A stretch of 64,000 bases of DNA from contig NZ_JAQFII010000001.1 of NCBI RefSeq assembly GCF_029504575.1, positions 6,021,001 through 6,085,000 of the forward strand, written 5' to 3'. How positions within the stretch are numbered: the stretch's first letter is position 1; the number at the start of each line of letters is the position of its first letter. Shown in pieces: positions 37,406 through 46,215 of the stretch. Both the position numbers and the translations under genes were made by a program. Source of the stretch: Streptomyces sp. SPB162 (lineage in GTDB: Bacteria > Actinomycetota > Actinomycetes > Streptomycetales > Streptomycetaceae). The notes beneath the pieces were generated by a model that was given only the letters and a program-made list of their open reading frames with translations, made no database searches and was not told the DNA's origin.

Positions 37406-38623
37406 TTGCTGCCTCCGTCGAAGTGCGGGTTCTCCCAGATGACCGTTCCGCCCATGCCGAAGCCGACGCACATGGTCGTCAGGCCGTAGCGGACGTGCGG
37501 CTGCTCCTCGAACTGGCGGGCCAGCTGCGTCATCAGCCGGACGCCGGAGGAGGCCAGCGGGTGGCCGAACGCGATCGCGCCGCCGTACTGGTTGACACGC
37601 GGGTCGTCGTCCGCGATGCCGAAGTGGTCGAGGAAGGCGAGCACCTGCACGGCGAACGCCTCGTTGGCCTCGAAGAGGCCGATGTCGTCGATGGTCAGAC
37701 CGGCCTGGGCCAGCGCCTTCTCGGTCGCCGGGACCGGGCCGATGCCCATGACCTCCGGCTCGACACCGACGAAGGAGTACGAGACCAGACGCATCCGGAC
37801 CCGGCAGGCCCAGCTCGACGGCGACGTCCTCGGCGGCGATCAGCGACGCGGTCGCACCGTCGTTCAGGCCCGCCGCGTTACCCGCGGTGACCCGGCCGTG
37901 GGCACGGAACGGCGTCTTGAGGCCGGCCAGGTTCTCCAGGGTGGTGCCGGGGCGCATCGGCTCGTCCGAGGTTGCCAGACCCCAGCCGGTCTCGCCGGCC
38001 TCGGGGTTGCTGTTGCGCACCGAGACCGGGACCAGGTCCTGCTGGATCTTGCCGTTGGCGTACGCCTTGGCGGCCTTCTCCTGGCTGCGCACGGCGTACT
38101 CGTCGACGCGCTGCTTGGTGATGGCCGGGTAGCGGTCGTGCAGGTTCTCCGCGGTCATGCCCATGAAGAGGGCGGACTCGTCGACCAGCTTCTCGGAGAC
38201 GAAGCGCGGGTTCGGGTCCACGCCCTCACCCATCGGGTGGCGGCCCATGTGCTCGACCCCGCCGGCCACGGCGACATCGTACGCGCCGAAGGCGATGCCG
38301 CCGGCGACCGCGGTCACCGCGGTCATCGCGCCGGCACACATGCGGTCGATCGAGTACCCGGGGACCGTGACCGGCAGGCCGGCCAGGATGCCCGCGGTGC
38401 GGCCGAGGGTCAGACCCTGGTCGCCGATCTGCGTGGTGGCGGCGAGAGCCACCTCGTCGATCCGCTCGGCGGGCAGCTCCGGGTTGCGCCGCAGCAGCTC
38501 CCGGATGCACTTGATCACGAGATCGTCGGCCCGGGTCTCGTGGTAGATGCCCTTCGGGCCCGCCTTGCCGAACGGGGTGCGGACGCCGTCGACAAAGACG
38601 ACGTCCCTAGCGGTACGAGGCAC
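37402..38623 (-). CDS. fadA: Acetyl-CoA acyltransferase (thiolase), frameshifted as read
   Basis: About 406 residues when corrected, from GTG 38623 (GGAGGAGAG upstream). Catalytic residues are in DRMCAGAMTAV (nucleophile Cys), YGGAIAFGHPLASSG (His) and TTMCVGFGMGG (second Cys), so it is a degradative thiolase completing beta-oxidation with FadB. The frame breaks near 37797-37803, where an extra C in GGACCCGG (plus strand) displaces G-L-P-V-R-M-R-L-V-S-Y. The remainder continues in another frame to the normal end. First gene of the fadA-fadB pair, 163 bases after the RNase D gene. Confidence 0.9.
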
Positions 38624-38786
38624 GTTGGCTCTCCTCCAGATGCGGATTCGCTGCCACTGGGCGCGAGGCTGCGGCTACGCCCATCATGCTACTAGCCGGT
38701 AACCAGCGGGGACAGTCCCCCCGCCCGGAGCGGCGAACGTCACACAGGACGAGGGCGCTCCGGGCCGGCTTCCGCGGGCGTCCGGG

Positions 38787-40049
38787 CTACGGCGCAGGCG
38801 CTTCGGGCGCTGCCGGCGGCTGGGCGGCGAGGGCCGCGGTGAGGAGGGGCGCGGTCAGCCCGACCTGCCAGGCGCGTGCTCCGTGGCCGGTCAGCACCGC
38901 CGCGACCTCCTCGGTGGTGGCCTCGGCGGGCGGATCCCAGCACAGCCGGCGCACGGTGTCCGGAGTGATCAGGTTCTCCTGCGGCAGGTTCAGCTCCTCG
39001 GCGAGCCTGCTCACCGCGGCCCGCGCGGCGGACAGCCGGGCGGCGGCCACCGGGTCCTTGTCGGCCCAGGCGCGCGGCGGCGGGGGACCGACGTAGGCCG
39101 GCCCCGGCTGCGGCAGCTCCCGCTCCGGCAGGGCGCGGGCCCGGTCGATCGCGGCCTGCCACTGCTCGAGCTGGCGGCGGCCCATCCGGTGCCCGAAGCC
39201 GGGCAGCGTCGCGAGCGCCGTCACGTTCGGCGGGCCCTCCAGGGCGGCGGTGACGATCGCGGCGTCGGTGAGGATCCGGCCCGGCGAGATGTCCCGCTCC
39301 TGGGCCGCCTGGTCGCGCGCGTTCCACAGCTCGCGCACCACGCCGATCTGCCGGCGGCGGCGGACCTTGTGCATGCCCGACGTACGGCGCCACGGGTCGA
39401 CGCGGGGCGCGGGCGGCGGAGCCGCGGCGATGGCCGAGAACTCCTCCAGCGCCCAGTCGAGCTTGCCCTGCTCGCGCAGCTCCTCCTCGAGCGCGTCGCG
39501 CAGGTCGACGAGCAGCTCGACGTCGAGCGCGGCGTAGCGCAGCCAGGGCTCGGGGAGCGGGCGGGTGGACCAGTCGACGGCCGAGTGGCCCTTCTCCAGG
39601 GCGAAGCCCAGGACGTTCTCGACCATGGCGCCGAGTCCGACCCGGGGGAAGCCCGCGAGGCGGCCGGCCAGCTCGGTGTCGAACAGGCTCTTGGGCCGCA
39701 TGCCGATCTCGCCGAGGCACGGAAGGTCCTGGGTGGCGGCGTGCAGCACCCATTCGGTGTCGGTGAGGGCAGCGCCCAGGGTGGAAAGGTCGGGGCAGCC
39801 GACCGGGTCGATCAGCGCGGTCCCGGCTCCCGTACGGCGCAGCTGGACCAGATAGGCCCGCTGTCCGTAGCGGTATCCGGACGCGCGCTCGGCATCCACG
39901 GCGACCGGACCGGAGCCCGCGGCGAATGCCGCGACGATGTCTGCGAGGGCCTCCGGGCTGGCGGTCACCGGCGGGATTCCCTCGCGCGGGTCCAGCAGCG
40001 GGACCGGCGCCGGGGCAGCCTCTGTTGCGGTCTCTCGGGCGTCGGTCAC
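38787..40049 (-). CDS. rnd: Ribonuclease D
   Basis: 420 residues from GTG 40049. The DEDD 3'-5' exonuclease domain includes GPVAVDAERASGYRYGQRAY (D-x-E), LHAATQDLPCL, LFDTELAGRLAGFPRVGLG and LRYAALDVELLVDLR. The C-terminal HRDC domain starts at LWNARDQAAQERDISPGRIL. It trims the 3' ends of tRNA precursors and other stable RNAs. It is about 50 residues longer at its ends than E. coli RNase D, through Ala/Pro-rich stretches usual for Streptomyces. No operon partner is certain. Confidence 0.88.
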   Translation of the reverse strand: MTDARETATEAAPAPVPLLDPREGIPPVTASPEALADIVAAFAAGSGPVAVDAERASGYRYGQRAYLVQLRRTGAGTALIDPVGCPDLSTLGAALTDTEWVLHAATQDLPCLGEIGMRPKSLFDTELAGRLAGFPRVGLGAMVENVLGFALEKGHSAVDWSTRPLPEPWLRYAALDVELLVDLRDALEEELREQGKLDWALEEFSAIAAAPPPAPRVDPWRRTSGMHKVRRRRQIGVVRELWNARDQAAQERDISPGRILTDAAIVTAALEGPPNVTALATLPGFGHRMGRRQLEQWQAAIDRARALPERELPQPGPAYVGPPPPRAWADKDPVAAARLSAARAAVSRLAEELNLPQENLITPDTVRRLCWDPPAEATTEEVAAVLTGHGARAWQVGLTAPLLTAALAAQPPAAPEAPAP

Positions 40050-40146
40050 CGTCCAAGAGTATCCGTGTATGGCGAACGCCCGTCGACGGAACGTTCCGTC
40101 GACGGGCGCAGCGCCCATGCGGGGGGCGGGCTGGGGGTGCGTTCGA

Positions 40147-40812
40147 TTAGTGGATGATGCCCGTGCGAAGGGCCACTGCGACCATTCCGGCCCGGTCGCC
40201 GGTGCCGAGCTTGCGGGCGATGCGAGCCAGGTGGCTCTTCACGGTGAGGGCGGACAGGCCCATGGAGACCCCGATCGCCTTGTTCGACTGGCCTTCCGCG
40301 ACCAGTCGCAGCACCTCGACCTCGCGGCCGGAGAGCTCGCGGTAGCCGCCGGGGTGGCCGGGCGTGCCCGGCGGACGGCGCTGCATACGGGCGCCGGCCG
40401 AACCGACCGGCGCGGCGCCGGGACGGCCCGGCATGCCGCCGAGGTTGTTGCGGGTGCCGGTGACGACGTATCCCTTGACGCCGCCCGCGAGTGCGTTGCG
40501 GACGGCGCCGATGTCATCGGCGGCGGAGAGCGCGAGGCCGTTCGGCCAGCCGGCCGCGCGGGTCTCGGCAAGAAGGGTCAGGCCGGAACCGTCGGGGAGG
40601 TGGACATCGGCTACGCAGATGTCGCGGGGGCTGCTGACCCGGGGCCGGGCCTCGGCGATCGACGAGGCTTCGATCACATCGCGCACACCGAGCGCCCACA
40701 GGTGCCGGGTGACGGTGGATCGGACGCGGGGGTCGGCGACGACGACCATGGCCGTCGGCTTGTTCGGACGGTAGGCGACCAGGCTCGTGGGCTGCTCGAG
40801 AAGAACTGACAC
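40147..40812 (-). CDS. whiI: Atypical response regulator WhiI, sporulation
   Basis: 221 residues from GTG 40812, five bases after AGGAGG. N-terminal receiver-like domain (MVVVADPRVRSTVTRHLWAL, ICVADVHLPDGSG) and C-terminal LuxR-type helix-turn-helix (YRELSGREVEVLRLVAEGQS, then SALTVKSHLARIARKLGTGD). I recognise the N-terminus MSVLLEQPTSLVAYRPNKPT as WhiI. WhiI is an orphan regulator needed for sporulation septation and spore maturation that forms heterodimers with BldM, and its receiver is not thought to be phosphorylated (established). A sigma-WhiG-type promoter lies upstream. Confidence 0.93.
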   Translation of the reverse strand: MSVLLEQPTSLVAYRPNKPTAMVVVADPRVRSTVTRHLWALGVRDVIEASSIAEARPRVSSPRDICVADVHLPDGSGLTLLAETRAAGWPNGLALSAADDIGAVRNALAGGVKGYVVTGTRNNLGGMPGRPGAAPVGSAGARMQRRPPGTPGHPGGYRELSGREVEVLRLVAEGQSNKAIGVSMGLSALTVKSHLARIARKLGTGDRAGMVAVALRTGIIH

Positions 40813-40857
40813 CGGGCCTCCTGTGGCGAAAGCGGGGGACTGAGAGGGTCACCCACT

Positions 40858-40885
40858 CCTTCGGCAGCAATTGCCCCGGCCTTTA
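40858..40885 (-). promoter_or_regulatory. Sigma-WhiG-type promoter of whiI
   Basis: On the minus strand TAAA (40885-40882), a gap of exactly 16 bases, then GCCGAAGG (40865-40858). The sigma-WhiG/FliA consensus is TAAA-N16-GCCGATAA. whiI is a known direct target of sigma-WhiG, and the spacing to the GTG fits. Confidence 0.75.
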
Positions 40886-41019
40886 GGGAATGATCACGAT
40901 TTGTTGAGTAACAATTCCGACAAATCGGACGCCCTATCGAACAAGATCATGCGGGCGCCCGCGGGACACGCTGCGGAACACCAAGGAAGGCCCCGTGAAA
41001 CCCGAAAACGGACGGACGG

Positions 41020-41646
41020 TCAGCCGCGGCGCTTGGGCAGGGGCACGACGCCGCCGGGCAGGTCCTGCGACTCGTGGCCCTCGGTGGGCGGCAGTCCCGC
41101 GCACGCGCAGAGCAGATCGCACCAGGCCGCCAGGTGGTCCGCGACCCCCGGGATGCCGTCCGTGACCTCGGTGGGCGTCCAGGACGCCCGGATCTCGATC
41201 GCCGTCGTGTCGGGCCGCTCCGCGATCCCGCCGAAGTAGTGCGAGGAACTGCGCGAGACCGTCCCACTGGGCTCGATGTACTCCGCGCCCCGCGCCTCCA
41301 GGGCGCCGGTCAGCCAGGACCAGCTCACCTCGGGCAGCAGCGGGTCCACCGCCATCTCCTGCTCCAGATCGGCGCGGACCAGCGTGACCAGCCGGAACGT
41401 GCCGTTCCAGGCCTCATGGCCGTCGGGTTCGTGGAGCAGGATGAGCCGGCCGTCCGCCAGCTCCTCGCCGTCCACCACGACCGCCGCCTCCAGCGCGTAC
41501 GCGTACGACGCGAGACGCTTGGGCGGAGCTGTCGTGTCGATCTCCACTTCGGGCCGTACCCGCGCGGATCCCAGCGCGTCGACCGCGCGCTGGAAGGAGA
41601 GCGGTGCCCCGTCCCCGTCCGCAAGGTGCCCGTGAACCGCTGCCAT
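41020..41646 (-). CDS. DUF3000 family protein
   Basis: 208 residues from ATG 41646. Conserved actinobacterial protein of unknown function; typical runs are APLSFQRAVDALGSARVRPE, PPKRLASYAYALEAAVVVDG and WLTGALEARGAEYIEPSGTV. C-terminal cysteines in AWCDLLCACAGLPPTEGHES could bind metal. No membrane segment. It is divergent from hemE with about 90 bases between, an arrangement conserved in Streptomyces (recalled), which hints at shared regulation but not at function. Confidence 0.85.
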   Translation of the reverse strand: MAAVHGHLADGDGAPLSFQRAVDALGSARVRPEVEIDTTAPPKRLASYAYALEAAVVVDGEELADGRLILLHEPDGHEAWNGTFRLVTLVRADLEQEMAVDPLLPEVSWSWLTGALEARGAEYIEPSGTVSRSSSHYFGGIAERPDTTAIEIRASWTPTEVTDGIPGVADHLAAWCDLLCACAGLPPTEGHESQDLPGGVVPLPKRRG

Positions 41647-41736
41647 GCCCGGAAGACTAGGCCGCCCGCGGCCTCCACGGGTGGAGCAACACCCGGGCGC
41701 GCGGGACGCATCGCGGCGCATGCGAAGATTCGTGGC

Positions 41737-42780
41737 GTGAGTGCGCACCAGCAGACTGCTGCTTCCCCGTTCATCCGCGCCTGCCGGCGCGAGTCCGTGC
41801 CGCACACCCCGGTGTGGTTCATGCGGCAGGCCGGCCGATCGCTGCCCGAGTACCTCAAGCTCCGTGAGGGCATCGCCATGCTGGATTCCTGCATGCGGCC
41901 CGACATGGTCACCGAGATCACGCTGCAGCCGGTGCGCCGCCACAAGGTCGACGCGGCCGTCTACTACAGCGATATCGTCGTGCCCCTCAAGGCCATCGGC
42001 CTCGACCTCGACATCAAGCCCGGCGTCGGCCCGGTCGTCGAGCAGCCGATCCGCACCCGCGCCGACCTCGACCGGCTGCGGGTGCTCGAGCCGGACGACG
42101 TCCTGTACGTGACCGAGGCCATCGGGATGCTCACCGCCGAGCTGGGCGAGACCCCGCTCATCGGCTTCGCGGGCGCGCCCTTCACCCTCGCCAGCTACCT
42201 CGTCGAGGGCGGCCCCTCCCGCAACCACGAGCGCACCAAGGCGCTCATGTACGGCGACCCCGAGCTGTGGAGCGATCTGCTCGACCGGCTCGCCGACATC
42301 ACGACCGCGTTCCTCAAGGTGCAGATCGAGGCGGGGGCCAGCGCCGTCCAGCTCTTCGACTCCTGGGTCGGCGCGCTCTCGCCCGCCGACTACCGGCGCT
42401 ACGTCATGCCGTCCTCGGCGAAGGTCTTCGAGGCTGTCGCCGACCACGGTGTGCCGCGGATCCACTTCGGCGTCGGCACCGGTGAGCTGCTCGGGCTGAT
42501 GGGCGAGGCCGGCGCCGACGTCGTCGGCGTCGACTGGCGCGTCCCGCTCGACGAGGCGGCCCGCCGGGTCGGCCCCGGCAAGGCGCTGCAGGGAAACCTC
42601 GACCCGGCGGTGCTCTTCGCCCCGACGTCCGCCGTCGAGACGAAGACCCGCGAGGTGCTGGACTCGGCGGCCGACCTGCCCGGCCACGTCTTCAACCTCG
42701 GCCACGGCGTCCTCCCCAGCACGGACCCCGACACCCTCACCCGCCTCGTGGACTTCGTCCACCGCACCACCGAGGTCTGA
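41737..42780 (+). CDS. hemE: Uroporphyrinogen decarboxylase
   Basis: 347 residues from GTG 41737. Converts uroporphyrinogen III to coproporphyrinogen III. TPVWFMRQAGRSLPEYLKLR is the signature 1 region with the substrate-binding Arg residues, YYSDIVVPLKAIG holds the catalytic-site Asp, and GFAGAPFTLASYLVEGGPSR is signature 2. LGHGVLPSTDPDTL closes the active site. A hairpin follows. It supplies the coproporphyrinogen used by the HemY and HemQ proteins encoded 1.2 kb downstream. Confidence 0.95.
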   Translation: MSAHQQTAASPFIRACRRESVPHTPVWFMRQAGRSLPEYLKLREGIAMLDSCMRPDMVTEITLQPVRRHKVDAAVYYSDIVVPLKAIGLDLDIKPGVGPVVEQPIRTRADLDRLRVLEPDDVLYVTEAIGMLTAELGETPLIGFAGAPFTLASYLVEGGPSRNHERTKALMYGDPELWSDLLDRLADITTAFLKVQIEAGASAVQLFDSWVGALSPADYRRYVMPSSAKVFEAVADHGVPRIHFGVGTGELLGLMGEAGADVVGVDWRVPLDEAARRVGPGKALQGNLDPAVLFAPTSAVETKTREVLDSAADLPGHVFNLGHGVLPSTDPDTLTRLVDFVHRTTEV

Positions 42781-42800
42781 GCGGCACTTCTTCACTGTGT

Positions 42801-42835
42801 AGGGGGACCACGTCGCTCGGCGGCATGGTCCCCCT
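42801..42835 (+). terminator. Terminator hairpin after hemE
   Basis: AGGGGGACCA and TGGTCCCCCT are exact complements over a 15-base loop. Confidence 0.7.
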
Positions 42836-42946
42836 CATCAGTCCCCAGCACCCGCACGCGGTTCTGCGGCGGGCTCACCTGTAGGTACGCAGCTCACCGG
42901 TGTCGATCGTCCAGGGCCCCACGAGGCGCTCAGCCGGTCCGGCCCG

Positions 42947-43885
42947 CTACTCGCCGTCCGTGCTCTCCTCCGCCCGCGCCACGTGCGGCGCGGGGAAGAG
43001 GCGGCGGCGGACGGTGCGGAAGACGAACCAGCCGGCGAGACCCACGGCCGCGAACGGGAGTGCCACCGAGAGAACGACCAGGATCCCGCGCAGGGTGACG
43101 TAGAAGGCGTGCCAGCCGGTGGCCAGTGCGTTGCCGACCGACTCCCAGAAGCCGTCGTCCTTCTTCGGCCCGGGCGCGGAGGCGGGGTGTTCCGGCTCGG
43201 ACAGGACCAGCGTGATCGTCGCCAGATTCGTGCGCTCCTTCAGCGAGGCCTGCTGGGCCTGGAGGGCCTCCAAATTGGCCTCCCGGGTGCTGAGTTCACC
43301 CTCAAGGGTGACCACGTCACTGAGTTGCGTGGTCCGGCTCATCAGCTCCCGCACCCGCGCCAGGCTCGCCTGCTGGGAGCGGATGCGGCTCTCCACGTCC
43401 ACCACCTGGCTGGTGACGTCCTCCGTGGAGACCTTGCGTTCGATCAGCTTGCCGAGGCCCGCGAGATCGTTGAGCACCTTGTCGTAGCTCTGCGGGGGCA
43501 CCCGCAGGGTGATGCTGGACTGTTCCAGGCCCTGGCTGTCGCGGGTGGTGTTCTCGTTGCCGACGTACCCGCCCGCGGCGGTGACCGTGGTCCGGGCCGA
43601 GGTGAGGGCGGCGGCGACGCCGTCCTTCGCCTCGACGCCGAGCGTCGCGGTGCGCACCACGTAGCTCTGGGACGGCGCCGGCGTCCCGGTCGTGGCTCCC
43701 TTCGCGGTGCCCGACGCCGCGGACGGCGCGTCCGCCAGCCGCGGGGCGGCGGCCTTGTTCGCGGCGCTGTCCGACGACTTCGACGACGTGTCGGCGCTGC
43801 AACCCGTGACGGTGAGCGCGGCCGCGAGTACGGCGGCGGCGAGGGCCGCACGTGGTCTGCGGCGTCTGCTGATCGGCTGGCGCAT
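42947..43885 (-). CDS. DUF4349 lipoprotein
   Basis: 312 residues from ATG 43885 (GGGGGAG five bases upstream). Signal peptide with lipobox (AALTVTGCSAD), a Ser/Ala-rich linker, then the DUF4349 domain (VVRTATLGVEAKDGVAAALT, SSITLRVPPQSYDKVLNDLA). A coiled coil follows (DVESRIRSQQASLARVRELM to LEALQAQQASLKERTNLATI). A C-terminal membrane helix (GILVVLSVALPFAAVGLAGW) and basic tail complete it. Function is unknown. It is divergent from the hemY gene with about 140 bases between. Confidence 0.85.
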   Translation of the reverse strand: MRQPISRRRRPRAALAAAVLAAALTVTGCSADTSSKSSDSAANKAAAPRLADAPSAASGTAKGATTGTPAPSQSYVVRTATLGVEAKDGVAAALTSARTTVTAAGGYVGNENTTRDSQGLEQSSITLRVPPQSYDKVLNDLAGLGKLIERKVSTEDVTSQVVDVESRIRSQQASLARVRELMSRTTQLSDVVTLEGELSTREANLEALQAQQASLKERTNLATITLVLSEPEHPASAPGPKKDDGFWESVGNALATGWHAFYVTLRGILVVLSVALPFAAVGLAGWFVFRTVRRRLFPAPHVARAEESTDGE

Positions 43886-44024
43886 CGGACTCCCCCAAAC
43901 GTGGTTCACCGGCGTGGAACCGGTGTTGCTCCTACGACGTGCGGGGACGGGACGGGGTTTCGGGTCCGTGATTCCGAAGCGGTCACGTTCAGAGCTCGTT
44001 CGGGAATCTGGGACAGTGGAGAGC

Positions 44025-45465
44025 ATGACCGACACACACCGCGGAACAGGGCATGTGATCGTCGTCGGCGGCGGGGTCTCCGGACTCGCCGCCGCCCACT
44101 ACCTGGCCGGCGGCGGCGCGCGGGTGACGGTGCTGGAGGGCTCCGCGCGGCTCGGCGGGAAGCTGTACGCCGACGAGATCGCCGGCGTGCCCGTGGACCT
44201 GGGCGCCGAGTCGATGCTCGCGCGCCGGCCGGAAGCGGTCGCACTGGCCCGCGAGGTGGGGCTCGGCGACCGGCTGCAGCCACCGGCCACGGCGGGCGCC
44301 GCCGTGTGGACCCGGGGCCGGCTGCGGGCGATGCCGCAGGGGCACGTCATGGGAGTCCCCGGCGATCTGGGGCCGCTCGCGGCCTCCGGCCTGCTGTCGC
44401 CCGCGGGCCTGGCCCGGCTGCCGCTCGACCACGTGCTGCCGAGGACCAGGATCGGCGAGGACGTGGCCGTGGGCGAGTTCGTCGCCTCGCGGCTCGGCCA
44501 CGAGGTCGTCGACCGGCTGGTGGAGCCGCTGCTCGGCGGCGTCTACGCGGGCAACGCGTACGAGATCTCGCTGCGCGCGGCCATGCCGCAGCTCTTCGAG
44601 GCGGCCAGGTCGGGCCGCTCCCTCATCGAGGCCGTCCGCGGCATCCAACGGCGCGCGGCCGCCGCTCCGGCCGGACCGGTCTTCATGGGCATCAGCGGAG
44701 GCGTCGGGCAGCTGCCGGTCGCCGTCGCCGAGGCCTGCCGGGCCGCGGGCGTCACCATCGAGACCCGGGCGCCGGCCAGGGAGCTGCGGCGCACCGCGGG
44801 GCGGCTGGCAGGTCACCGTCGGCGACCGGGTGCTCGACGCGGACGCCGTCCTGATCGCCGCGCCCGCCCCGGCCGCCGCCCGGCTGCTGGCGGCCGAGTC
44901 GCCCGTCGCCGCCGCGGAGCTTTCGGCGGTGGAGTACGCGAGCATGGCGCTGGTCACCATGGCGTTCCGGCGCCGCGACGTGCTGCGGATGCCGAAGGGC
45001 ACCGGCTTCCTGGTGCCGCCGGTCGACGGCAGGACGATCAAGGCGTCCACCTTCTCCTCGCACAAGTGGGGATGGATCGACGAAGCGGGACCCGACACCT
45101 TCGTGCTGCGCACCTCCGTCGGCCGGCACGGCGACGAGGCGGACCTGGCCTGGGACGACACCGACCTCGTCCGCCTGTCGCGGCGCGACCTGGGCGAGGC
45201 CATCGGGCTGTCCGCCGCGCCCGTCGCGGCCCGCGTCACCCGCTGGGACGGCGGACTGCCGCAGTACCCGGTCGGCCACGTCGAGCGCGTCGCCAGGATC
45301 CGCGAGCAGGTCGGGAAGCTGCCGGGGCTCGCGGTCTGCGGCGCGGTGTACGACGGCGTCGGGATTCCGGCCTGTATCGCCAGCGCCCGCAAGGCCGCCG
45401 ACGAGGTCCTGACCTCGCTGGCCGCGACCCTGGCGACGGGCGGCGCGCGGGACACGGGAGAATGA
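44025..45465 (+). CDS. hemY: Coproporphyrinogen III / protoporphyrinogen oxidase, frameshifted as read
   Basis: About 479 residues when corrected, from ATG 44025. An FAD-binding amine-oxidase fold starts VIVVGGGVSGLAAAHYLAGG (Rossmann loop), then LEGSARLGGKLYADEIAGVP and VDLGAESMLARRPEAVALAR. The C-terminal FAD motif is LAVCGAVYDGVGIPACIASA. In actinobacteria this enzyme oxidises coproporphyrinogen III to coproporphyrin III (CgoX) ahead of HemQ. The frame breaks at the G run 44798-44801 (one extra G in GCGGGGCGGCTGG). The expected reading is T-A-G-G-W-Q-V-T-V-G-D-R-V-L-D-A-D-A-V. It lies 4 bases from hemQ. Confidence 0.9.
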
Positions 45466-45469
45466 CGGC

Positions 45470-46204
45470 ATGACTGACTCGACTACTGCTCCCGACGCCC
45501 CGGACAGGACCCCGAACGCCGGCAAGAAGGCGAAGGATCTCAACGAGATCATCCGCTACACCCTCTGGTCCGTCTTCCGGCTGCGCGACGTGCTGCCCGA
45601 GGACCGCTCCGGATACGCCGACGAGGTGGAGGAGCTCTTCGCGCAGCTCGCCGCGAAGGACGTCACGGTGCGCGGCACGTACGACGTGTCGGGGCTGCGG
45701 GCGGACGCCGACCTCATGATCTGGTGGCACGCGGAGACCTCGGACGCGCTGCAGGAGGCCTACAACCTCTTCCGCCGCACCAGGCTCGGCCGCGCGCTGG
45801 TCCCGGTGTGGTCGAACATGGCGCTGCACCGCCCGGCGGAGTTCAACAAGTCGCACGTCCCGGCGTTCATCGCCGACGAGACCGTGCGCAACTACGTCAG
45901 CGTCTACCCGTTCGTGCGCTCCTACGACTGGTATCTGCTGCCCGACGAGGACCGCCGCCGGATGCTCGCCGACCACGGCAAGATGGCGCGCGGTTTCCCG
46001 GACGTGCGGGCCAACACGGTCCCGTCCTTCACGCTCGGCGACTACGAGTGGATCCTCGCCTTCGAGGCGGACGAACTGCACCGGATCGTCGACCTGATGC
46101 GGCACCTCCGGGCGTCCGAGGCACGGATGCACGTACGCGAGGAGGTGCCGTTCTACACCGGGCGGCGCAAGGAGATCGGCGAGCTGGTGGCCGGCCTGGC
46201 GTAA
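45470..46204 (+). CDS. hemQ: Coproheme decarboxylase HemQ (chlorite dismutase family)
   Basis: 244 residues. Chlorite-dismutase-like ferredoxin-fold protein: LNEIIRYTLWSVFRLRDVLP, YDVSGLRADADLMIWWHAET, YPFVRSYDWYLLPDEDRRRM (with the Tyr used for radical decarboxylation), and ADHGKMARGFPDVRANTVPS. It turns coproheme III into haem b with peroxide, the final step of the coproporphyrin-dependent route of Gram-positive bacteria (established). Directly after hemY and in the same transcript. Confidence 0.93.
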   Translation: MTDSTTAPDAPDRTPNAGKKAKDLNEIIRYTLWSVFRLRDVLPEDRSGYADEVEELFAQLAAKDVTVRGTYDVSGLRADADLMIWWHAETSDALQEAYNLFRRTRLGRALVPVWSNMALHRPAEFNKSHVPAFIADETVRNYVSVYPFVRSYDWYLLPDEDRRRMLADHGKMARGFPDVRANTVPSFTLGDYEWILAFEADELHRIVDLMRHLRASEARMHVREEVPFYTGRRKEIGELVAGLA

Positions 46205-46215
46205 GGCCCCGGGCG

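Noticed and set aside
35279..38623. Single 1114-residue FadB-thiolase fusion
   Set aside because: The junction sequence is nonsense; an extra base near 37797-37803 joins the thiolase start to the FadB frame. The true thiolase end lies in another frame and stops by GTGA overlap with fadB.
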